Below, one piece after another: positions 33,576-45,500 of a DNA stretch of 64,000 bases. The notes beneath the pieces were generated by a model that was given only the letters and a program-made list of their open reading frames with translations, did no database searches and was not told the origin of the DNA. Made by a program: the position numbers and the translations under genes. The DNA is from Microcystis aeruginosa FD4 (lineage in GTDB: Bacteria > Cyanobacteriota > Cyanobacteriia > Cyanobacteriales > Microcystaceae): the NCBI RefSeq assembly GCF_009792235.1, contig NZ_CP046973.1, positions 4,774,001 to 4,838,000 of the forward strand, given 5' to 3'. Each line of letters starts with the position of its first letter. Within the stretch, counting starts at the first letter, position 1.

Positions 33576-36500
33576 AAGTTAATTGTATTCCTTAAAAACT
33601 CTCGCGCTCTTTGATTAAGTGGATTAATTCTATTTGATACACCTGAACCATCTCTTCTTAGTGCCTCTTGTCCAAGCTCAAGAGCATCCCGTACTCGATC
33701 TAAAATATATTGTTCAATCCTGCGTAAATCTTGAGGATCGGGGGAGATAATCTTGATTTTAGCTAGTTGTTTCACAATGCGATCGCCATGCTCTCTCAGC
33801 CGTCGTTCAATATCAACTGATTGACCAACATATGTACCAATATCATCAATGAAAATGTAGACTCCCTGTGTAACAGCTTCTTCGACGGCAAACTCGAAGA
33901 GATAGCAACCTGTTTCTTTGAGAGTGACTCGAATTGCCTGTGATGAAGTAGTGTTTCTGAGAATTCCCTGAATATGTTGAACAATCGCAAATTCTGTCAA
34001 GCTAGATATGAATCCACTGGGATCTATATAATTAACAGGATTGCCATTAGCATATAAGTATTTATGCAGAGCTACAGGCGTTTGGATAAACCCTTCAAAG
34101 CTATCCCGACTGGAAAACCTTCCAGTTTTTGTATCGTAATATCTGGCACGTAGATAATCTAATTCTAAATTAAAGTCATGCTGTTCCCCTGCAAAAAGAT
34201 AGACATTTTGACTAGTGCCTACCTGATTGAGAATTCTGCCAAACGCTTCATAAATATAGCGATCAATCACCGCACCGCTTAGATCCGTCAACGCTCGCGT
34301 ACTACCCAACCCATCGACATGATAGAAGGAACGCTGATTATCACGGACTTGGGAGATTAAATCATTCCCATAAACATAAGCAGCCTTGATAATCTTACTC
34401 GGTGTATATTCTTCTAAAACTTGAGCGTAATCGCGGTTTTTATCCACCAAGAAACTGGTTTCTTCCCCATTAACCGTTTGAGCAACTCGAATCCCATCTC
34501 GATCATAACGATTGACAATATTATTAGTGCCGTCACCATCTGTATCGACTCCAACTAAGCGATTTTCCGCATTCCATTGATAGTTAACTTTATCCGTTCC
34601 AGTAGTCTTAGATAAGGTGTTACCATTATTGTCATAAGTGTAATTAGTTGTTACTCCATTCGTCACTTCTTTCAACAAGCGATCATTCTTATCATACTGA
34701 TATGTTGTATTACCTTCTACTGAATCATTGCGGGTTAAACGGTTGCTCACTGCATCGTAAGTGTAGCTAATCGTGCGGGTTGTTCCATCAATCACTTCCT
34801 CTTCCAAGAGACGATAAATATCATCATATTCGCAGTTAACTTTCCGTCCATCTTGTTCAACAACTGTCAGACGATTACCCACCTTATCTAGGGTATAACG
34901 GAAACTGTTAATAATGCTGGTGCTATTACTGTTTTGGAGATACAGCAGACGATTTAACAAATCATATTCACGGGTTTCTATTGTTCCATTGGGTAGGGTA
35001 GTTTTGATCAGATTTCCCGCTAAATCATAAGTATAGGTTGTTACCCCATTACTGAAGTCTGTGACTGTTTTCAGGCGATTTTGTTCATCAAAAGTATAGC
35101 TAGTTTTACCAGAAGGAATGTTAACAGAAGTGCGGTTTCCTGCTGCATCATAGGTGTATTCAATTTTCACCCCATCAGGATCGAGGCGAGATAACAGGCG
35201 ATTGCGGCTATCATATTGATAGGTTATTGTCCCATTACCATCGGTTTCTGTGGCTCGTTGACCTGTCAAGGTATAAGTATAGATAACTTGTTCATTATTG
35301 GGTAAAGCTTTCTTGATTAGTCGGTTGCGTTCATCGTAGATAAATGTGATAATTTCACCGTTAAAATCAGTGGTACTAACAATATTACCTACTTGGTCAT
35401 ATTGGGTGGTAGAATGCTGATTTAGGGGCAATTGGGTAGCAATTCGGCGACCTATACCATCATATTCATACTTAGTAATATTAGCCTTGGCATCTTTTTG
35501 AGTAATGAGATTCTCTAATTCATCATAACCGTATTCAGTGCGATTATTTAGCGCATCAATTACTGCTGTTAATTGTCCTAAAGCGTTATACTCATATTTA
35601 GTTTTGTTACCTTCTTGATCGATTTTGGCAATCACTCGACCTGCTTGGTCGAAAGTAGAAGAAATACTGGTATTGTCAGCGAAGATTTGACCTGTAGGAC
35701 GACCTAAATTATCATAGACAAATTGGGTTTTACGTCCCAAGGGATCGGTTTGACTAATTTGACGACCTAAAGCATCATAGGTAACAAGTATTCTGGGGTT
35801 ATCTGTATCATCATTAGGGGTACTATCAGGAAGAATAGTTTCTGTTCTTCGTCCTGCATCATCATAAGTATAACGAGTAATATTACCCCGTTCATCGACT
35901 TCTGCAATAACACGTCCAGCTTTATCATAACGGGTTTCTTTGCGCGGATTGTCGGTGTTATCATTGGGGGTTAAGTCAGGATAAATAGTATAAATTAAAC
36001 GTCCTAACGCATCATATTGGTATTGAGTAGGTCTTCCTAATTCGTCAATGTCTGCTGTTACTCGATTCGCTGCATCATATTCCTTGCGAGTCCGAGGATT
36101 ATCACTATCATTATGCGGTGTTGCATCAGGATAAATTGTTTCTAATAGTTGTCCTCCCTCACTATAGACATACTTAGTAACCCGACCTAAAGCATCAATC
36201 TCTTTGATTTTTTGTCCAGCAGCATCATAAATTGTTTGGCTAATATTCCCTTCCGCATCGGTAACTTTAATGATATTACCTTTGCTATCATATTCAGTCT
36301 TGGTAACAAGGGTACGAATACCGTTAGCAGTGGTTAATTTACGGGTTTCTGTTAAGCGATTACCATTCCCATCATAAGTATAGGTAATTTCGTGGCCGAG
36401 TGGATTAATTTCTTTGGTAACATTCCCTCGGAAATCATATTCATATTTGGTTGTTCCTTCACCAGGGGTTAACTGAGTTAATAATCCATTATTGTTGTAA

Positions 36501-39500
36501 TTAAGCGTGATAGTACCATTACTTAATCCAGTAATAGAGAGTAAATTGCCTCGACTATCATAAGTGTTTGTGACAACGTTTCCTAGCGCATCAGTTGTCG
36601 TTAAAAGGTCATTTTTGCTATTATAAGTATGGCGAGTGACATTACCTAAAGCATCGGTTTCGCTTAATTTATTGCCCTTACTATCATAAGTGTAGGAGAG
36701 TTTTTCTCCTTCGGGATTGGTTTCACTAAGAAGATTATTACTGTCATCATAAGTGCGTTTAATAATGCCACCATTAGCATCGATTTCCGTGATAATATTA
36801 CCCCTTGCATCCGATTCGTAAGTGGTAGAATTGCCTAAAGGATCTTTAACACTATAAACAAAATTATCAGGATTGTATTCGAGTTGAACTGCTTTACCTT
36901 CCCCATTAAAAACTTTCGTTAAGCGTCCATTTTGATCATATTCATTTTTAATACCAGTTCGTCCCAAGGGATCGATAATTTGATCCAGATAATGAGGGTT
37001 AGCATTATTATACTTAAACTGAGTGGTATTATTTTCTCGGTCAGTAACTTTAATTAAATCTCCTTTACTATCATATTCATATTTAATCTGTTTACCCATC
37101 GGATCGGTTACGGTAGTGATGCGACCTTGAGTATCTCTGCCAAAGGTTACTTTTAGTCCATTACTGCTGGTAATTCCCGCATCAGTAAAGTTTAGTTTAT
37201 CGCTATTGCGATTGGTAATACTATTAATATCTCCGGTGGTAGCATCAATATTATAAACAATGCCTTCTTTGGTGGTTAATTGATAGTAGTTACCCCAATC
37301 TTGCGGATGGTAATGAGCAAAAGCAGAACCTCCACTAAAGGGAACGACTTGGCCATTTTGTCCTCGAATTAAGACGACTCCTGCTGTTTCCACACTTAAG
37401 GTACTGGTAGAACCTTTATCCGCGACAAATTTAGGAACAAATAATGCACGGTTTCCCATCAAGGCTGTTAGAGGAATCCCCATTACTTTGATCGCTTCTA
37501 ACTTAAAGGTAAACCTTTCCCGCTTCCCGCCGGGGAGGGTAATATAAACAGCATCACCTTCTTTAAAACCAACACTACGGAAACCATATTCTTCATAAAG
37601 TTCATCTTTCGGTAAACTCGTCCGCACATCTGCATCTCGAAATTCCATGCGCCAACCATAACCAAAATCGTCTTTATTATTACTATTTAAGGTGTTATAT
37701 GTACGGGTTAAAGTAATGGGAATACCACCAACAGGAATCTCTAAATCGGTAAAGGAGAGTTGGAAGTTTCCTAATTTTAAATCACCACTGACATCTAGTA
37801 ATTCTGCTACCCCATTACCCTTACCATTGACATCGTAGGCAACTAGACGAACCTGATAGGTATCATTAGGTAACAAAGTAGGATCTAATACCCCTAATAC
37901 CCCATTTGTAACCGGAGTTGTCCCTCGGAACATTTCTTTGAAAGGTGCGCTACCATCAGCCGGAGCAACTTCTAGGGCATAGTAAGCTAGGTTAGTATCG
38001 TTGACACTCCCTTTAATTGGTGTAGGTGCAGTAATTTCATAATTAGCAATTCCTGATAAGTCTAAACTAACACTAGGTGCTTCTGTATCGGTGGGATCGA
38101 GGACATTAACATTAGTGGTAGCTTCAGCTTTGTTTCCAGCAGCATCAGAGGCGAAAGCTTTAGCGGTAATAATTCCTGGATTTGTCGGTGTGAAAGTAGC
38201 GACTCCATTGCTATCAATTACGACGGGAGTATTATTAATTAGTAATTGTAGGTTAGCAATACCGACATTATCCGTTGCACTCACCTGGAAAGAAACTGCT
38301 TCCCCTTTATTGGTAAAGTTCTTATTACGATTAATAATAACTTTCGGTGCAGTAGTATCGGGTGCAACGGTGAGATTAAAGCTTTGAGTAACTTTGCCTC
38401 CTGCTGCATCTGTAATGGTTAAAGTAATAGCATGGATTCCCGTTTGAGAGTTAGAAGGAGTCCAGCTTAAACGTCCGCTTTCGTCTAGGGTTATACCTTT
38501 AGCTTGAGAAGCCGGATCTAAACTATAGGTGAGAATACCACCATCAGGATCGGTTGCTTGAATATCATAGCGATAGGGTACTCCTGGAACTGCGCCTGTA
38601 GGCGGTGTAGTGGAACGAATTACAGGGAGACTATTGACTTTAGCGGTTAAATTGTAGCCTTGAGTTACTCCCAATCCTAGAGAATCAAAAGCGGCAACGA
38701 CTACTTTATAATTACCCGTAATTGGTGTGTTCCATTGTACTAAGCCAGTGTTAGTATTAATGGTCATGCCTTGGGGTGATTCTATTAGTTGATAGGTTAA
38801 TGATTGTCCATCGGGATCACTCGCTTGGATTTGGTATTGATAGGGATTGCCTACATTAGCTATAAATAAGGGTGTTGAGGTAATATTCGGGGCTTGATTA
38901 ATGATTTGTGTTCCTACCACTAACTGATAGTTTTGGGTGGTAGTTGCGCCTTGATTATCAGTTACTAAAACATCAATGTCATAGTTGCCTATTTGAGTCG
39001 GTGTCCATTGAATTTTACCCGTGCGATCGATGGTCATACCGTTGGGTTTACGCCCTAAATTGTAGGTTAAAATTCCATTTTCAGGATCTTTGGCAACAAC
39101 AGTATAGGTATAGGGTTGGTTCGTAACTGTTCGGGTCAGAGGAACAGAGGTAATACTAGGAGGAAGATTAACCCCATTAACAGCCAGAGTAAATCGTTGA
39201 GTGGTGGTAGCACCTTGGGTATCGATCGCTTGAATGACTACCTCATGAAGTCCAATTTGATCTAATTTTGGTTGCCAACGAATTGTTCCTTTGTTGACAT
39301 CAACAGACATTCCCTCTGGACGGGTTTCTAACGACCAGAAAATGGGGTCGCCATCAGGATCATTCCCTACTAAATTATATTGATAAACTTGGTTAATATT
39401 GGCTTTTAGGGAAGGAGTCGAGAGAATTTGTGGGGCTTGATTGTTGCTGCGTTGACTAACAACAGCGATCGCCCATTCTTGTTCAGCAAATCCACCCCGT

Positions 39501-42500
39501 CCATCACTGACTTGGACTTTTACGGTATGATTGCCTAATTGATTCGCTTCGGGAGTCCAAGTGATTAACCCTTGTTTATTTAGAGTCATCCCTGTGGGGG
39601 AAGTTTGCAGATTGATGGTGAGGGGATCGCCATCGGGATCTGAGGTATTTAAGGCGTAGAAGTATGATGTTCCTAAAGCAACGCTATTACGGGGTGTAGA
39701 GGTAATTTCTGGGGTATGATTCGGTGCAAAAGCCAGTACATTGAGATTATAAGTTTGACGGGTTTCTGCGCCTTGGCTATCTTTGACAATGATAGTAACG
39801 GGAATTTGACCAATTTGCGTATCATTTGCCGTCCAATTTAATAATCCAGTATCGGTATCGATGGTCATCCCATTCGGTGCGTTTTCCAAGCGATAGCTTA
39901 AGGAATCTCCATCAGCATCTTGTGCTTCAATTTGATACTGATAAGGAAGATTAGCAATGGCTTCTAAATCTGGGTTAGAAGTAATAATTGGGGCATTATT
40001 AAGACTATTTACTGTAATTTGGAAAGATTGAAGGGTTAAACCTCCATAACCGTCTCTAATTCGTATTACAAGATCATGAGTTCCTGCTTGTTCTCTTGTC
40101 GGTTGCCAAATAATTTCCCTCGTTGCTTCATTTAAGGTCATTCCGTCGGGTTTTAAGGGTAAATCAACCGTTAAGAGGTCTCCATTGCCATCATTAGCTA
40201 CAATTTGATAACGATATACTCCTCCTTCCTGAATTTGAGTGAGGGGAAGACTGGAAATTTGGGGTTCTTGGTTGTTTAAATCGGGTGTTACGGTTAAATT
40301 AAGGGTTTGTGTGGTTTCTCCTCCACGTCCGTCCAGTACCCGAATTTTTACGGTTTGATTCCCTAACTGGGGTTGGGTAGGAGTCCAAGTTAAGCGGCCG
40401 GTTTGACGGTCAAGAGTCACGCCTTCTGGGGCTTCGCTAAGATAGTAAGCAAGGATATCTTCATCTGGATCAGTGGCTTGAATTTCGTAGAGATAAGGAC
40501 GACCAATCGCTGCTTGATTAGGGGCAATGGAGGTAATCATAGGGGCATTATTAGGACTCCCCACATTCACTGTGACAGTGTAATCTTGAGTGGTGCGTCC
40601 TCCGAGTCCATCATCGACTTGGATAGTAAATTGATGATTTCCTCCCTGTTTGGGTTGCCACTGAATTTGTCCACTTTGGGGGTTAATCGTCGCTCCTGTG
40701 GGTGCTTTGAGAAGGCTATAGGTTAGAGTATCATTATCAGGATCAACGGCTTGAGTTAAGTACAAATAATTGTTATTAATGGTGACAGGAATTGAACCTA
40801 AAATCGTACTGCTACCCAGCCTTACAAACAATAAATCAAAACTACGAACTATTCCATCTCCCTTTAATTCAAAATCAAAGGATGCTGTTTCTCCATTACC
40901 AATACCCGAAATAATTCCAGTTAAATTCTTAAAAGATACGTTAGGATCTGATGAAATCAAGGTTAGGGGTAATTGTTCAACAATTTCTTGAGCTTTAACA
41001 TCTACAAATGCTTTGGTAAAAGAAGTCCCTACTAACCCACCATTTCTCAGTTGATTGAGATCCCACGCTGCGCCTTCTGTCGCTAACGCCAAGTCAATAT
41101 AATCTCTTTTAGTCGTTGCACTACCACTCACTGTCCCAATATTAGTAATTAGATAATTTCCATTATTATCAGCTTTATAACCCTGATTTTCAGAATCAAC
41201 TCCCAGAATAACTTGATTATTACTATCTCTAAAGTTTCCATCAACAACAACATTCAGAAGGGCATTTTTATTACTCAGACTGTTCAAAATGCTACTAAAG
41301 CTTAGACTAGAATTAGCCACATCTCTATCTTCATCTGTCACCAAAATAATATTAATAGCTGCACCTTGACGGAATGAGAGATTAGTTAGTGCTTCATCAA
41401 TTCCATCATAGCCATCTTCTCTCCCTCCATTTATTTGTAACTGGTTAATAGCGGATGATAACTGGTTAGCATTGCCAAAAGGAGAATTACTCCCTACATT
41501 TAAGATCCGTCCATATACCCCAGAGTTCCCAAACCCAATTAAACCATAACGATTAGAAGTAATTCCTTTTCCGATTAAGGTTGATTCTAAAGTTGATACC
41601 ATATCTCTAATCCATGCTTGATAACCTGACATAGAACCCGATTCATCAACCACAAAAACAATATCTGCTGATCCCGTAGAACTGTCTCCCGTCGGTAAAG
41701 TTAAAGCGACATTTTGACGAAAAGTTTCATCAGGTAATAAGGTTAAATCTAAACCTTGAAGATTAACATTACCACTGGGATTATTACTTAAATTAGGTAA
41801 ATTAAATTGAGTCAGAGGAACACTCACAAAAACAGGAGTTTGATTCCCAATTTCTGGTTGTACTAAAATTTGATATTTCTGTTCAGCAATTCCTCCCTTT
41901 CCATCACTGACTTTTACCGTGATATCCTGTAATCCTATTTGATTAGCAGTTGGCAACCAGCGAATAATGCCAGTCTCTGGTTCAATCCACATTCCTGTGG
42001 GAGATTTTACTAATTCATAGGTGAGAATATCTGAGTCTGGATCAAGTGCTTCAACATCATAAATATAAGCATTTTGGGCTTGGAAATTAGGATCATAAAC
42101 AGCATAAAGTCCTTGTCCATTATTACTCTTCGCAATTAAGATGCCTTGATTGTCATTGGAATTTAGATCAATAATTGTTTGACCATTAGCTTGATATAAC
42201 TTATCTATTCCTACAAAAATTGGATGTGGCGAAGGATTAATAGGAATATTGCCGTAAATCTCATTCCACTGATTTGCTAATGACAACCCAAAGTTATTCA
42301 AGAAATCTTTCCAAGCATTAGCTTCGTTACCAGGTTGAATAAAAGTTCCCGTAGTACCTGTTCCTGCTAAAAGATAAACATTTCCTCCTTGATTAACATA
42401 ATCAATTAAAACCTGATTTTTAGCAGGAAATCCACCAACAAAAACTCCATCATATTGTTGTAAAGTTTCTAATGTAAAAGATAAGTTAGTATTAACTGTC

Positions 42501-45500
42501 CATTGATGTCCATCGCTAGTCAAAGCCTCCGCTAATTTAGATGCTGTCAAACCAAAATTATTAGAATATCCCAGAAATGATCCTTTTTCTCCACCTGTAA
42601 AATAGTCGGCAATATTTTGAGCAAATAATTTGGCATCTTCGGGAGCATTACTAAATCCAAAATCACTCAATGTCCACTCATCATTAGCAACAATAATTTT
42701 ACCAGATTTATTTTGACTAACTCTCGCATCAACAACAGGAATAGACGTAATAATCGGGGGACGATTAGGCGGTGGCGCAATCACAGACAGGGTATAATCT
42801 TGTTGATCTATCCCACCTCTACCATCTTTTACTTGCACAGAAATACTGTAATTACCAACAGTATTTGTCCCAGGAGTCCAGCTAATTTTGCCAGTATCAC
42901 TCTCAATAGTCATCCCATTAGGAGCAGTCAAGAGAGAATAAGTTAGGGTATCTCCCTCTAAATCTGTAGCATCAGCATCATAGATATAAGGTTTATTAAT
43001 TAACCCTTCAATATCAGGATCGCTGATAAAATTCGGTGCAGTGTTTAACTTGCCTAAAAAGACTAATTCATAGGTAAATTGAAACTCTTGTGGATTCAAG
43101 AAAGCCAGAGTTTTATCTTGGGTGATTTCATCAGGATCTAAGGTATTACTATTAACTAAATTACTCAGATTATAGTAAGGCAATCCTTCAGGAGTTAGGC
43201 CATTTGCTCCCACTACCTGAACGGTAGGCTCGCTAATTGATTTAATCGCCACGACTAGAGGCGAATCAACGACATATTCTCCCTGATTTAGCACCACAAA
43301 ATCTGCGTATAGGGTTTTATTATCTTGATTAAAAGAAGTCCTTAAATAGTCGGCATTTAGGCTGCTGCTTACATCTGACAATTGACTAAAATCAATGGGT
43401 TTACTAATGGCAGTAGGCTCAATTTCTGGGGTGACAGTAGGCGCAATTGTTCCATCTCCTGCTAACAGTTGAATATTCTTAATACGGACTGAAGTTTGCG
43501 TGTCACTATCATTATTAACTAACCGAAAGATTAAAGTAGCGTCTCCTGGAGTTACTCCCGTTAAATTCACCTTAACTGTCATTCCCGCAATGCTGACTCC
43601 AGAAGCAAATGCGGAGGGTTGGTTTTCTGTAATATTAAAGAAAGCATCTCGATTAGGTTGAATTGTATGGATTAAAGAATTGCCTTGAGCATCAACTAAA
43701 GCGACTTCAAAAGCATCATTAATACTATCAGGATCAGTAGTATCAAAGTTCAGATCGTTATAGGTAAAACTGAGTAAGGAAGAATCAACAGGAACACTAA
43801 TAGTTTGCTGGTATTGCTTGCTAAAAATGTTATCTTCTCTCAGAAGAATACTATTGTCGCTGACTGCAATAAGAACAAAACTAATTGTTTGACTATCATT
43901 CCCTCCTTTACCATCACTCACAGTATAAACAAAATTGCCACCATTACCATTAACGTCCGCTAGAGGGGTGTAAAGCAAAGAAGTTAGAGAATTAATCGAA
44001 ATCTCATCACCCACATTAATAACTGTACCATTACCTAAAGTTATTTTTCCTTTAGTATTATCTGGTAATTGAGTGACAGTAACAGTTAAATTATCCCCAT
44101 CAATATCTGTAGGTGGATTAATATTTAAGGGGATAGGTTGACTATCTTCTGGTAAAGTAATAGTTTTATCTGCATCGGTGACAGGAGGATTATTACCAGA
44201 AGTATTCTCAGGGGTAATAATAAAACTAATTGTTTGACTATCATTCCCTCCTTTACCATCACTCACAGTATAAACAAAATTGCCACCATTACCATTAACA
44301 TCTGCTAGAGGTGTGTAAAGCAAAGAAGTTAGAGAATTAATTGAAATCTCATCACCCACATTAATAACTGTGCCATCAGCTAAAGTGATTCTTCCTTTGC
44401 TGTTATCTGGTAATTGAGTGACAGAAACCGTTAAAGTATCCCCATCAATATCTGTAGGTGGATTAATATTTAAGGGGATAGGTTGACTATCTTCTGGTAA
44501 AGTAATAGTCTTATCTGCATCGGTGACAGGAGGGTTATTATCAGAAGTATTCTCAGGGGTAATAATAAAACTAATTGTTTGACTATCACTACCGCCTTTA
44601 CCATCACTCACAGTATAAACAAAATTGCCACCATTACCATTAACATCTGCTAAAGGTCTGTAAAGCAAAGAAGTTAGAGAATTAATCGAAATCTCATCAC
44701 CCACATTAATAACTGTGCCATCAGCTAAAGTGATTCTTCCTTTGCTGTTATCTGGTAATTGAGTGACAGAAACCGTTAAAGTATCCCCATCAATATCTGT
44801 AGGTGGATTAATATTTAAGGGGATAGGTTGACTATCTTCTGGTAAAGTAATAGTTTTATCTGCATCGGTGACAGGAGGGTTATTAACAGGTGGATTCAGC
44901 GAATTATCATTATCCAGAATCGTGCCAATTCCCTCACCTTGAATCAGGATAGCATTGGTCACTCCTGTTAAATTCACCGTGAAGGTTTCCGTAGGCTCGC
45001 TAATTGTATCGCCCTTCACAGCAACTGCGATCTTTTTCTCCACTTCTCCCGGTGCAAACGTCAAAATTCCCGTTGAGGATTCATAATCTTTCCCCGCTTG
45101 AGCGGTTCCATCCGTCGTCGTAAATTGAGCCGTTACTGTTGTGTTTGTAGGGGCTGATAAACGAACTGTAAAATTAGCAGATTGAGTTCCTGTATTGCCC
45201 TCCGTCACTGTGGTATTTTCAATGCTCAAAGACGGTAACTGAATCGGTTCTCCAATTGGTTCCCCAAAACTGAACCGAAACACTAAATCATTAAAATCGC
45301 GATCGCCGCCGCCCCAAAAATCTTCCCAAGTCCAAGTCTGACTATCCTGTTGAGCATGGACATGATTCAAACCATCCTCATTCGCCGCCGCATAGGAAAA
45401 GAAAACCGGCGGGGCATTTTCCCCCTTGGCGATCGCCTGCTCTGTCGTCCCGTTAGCGACTAGATACCATCCCAGATATTTCCCAGAAGGGACGTTAAAC

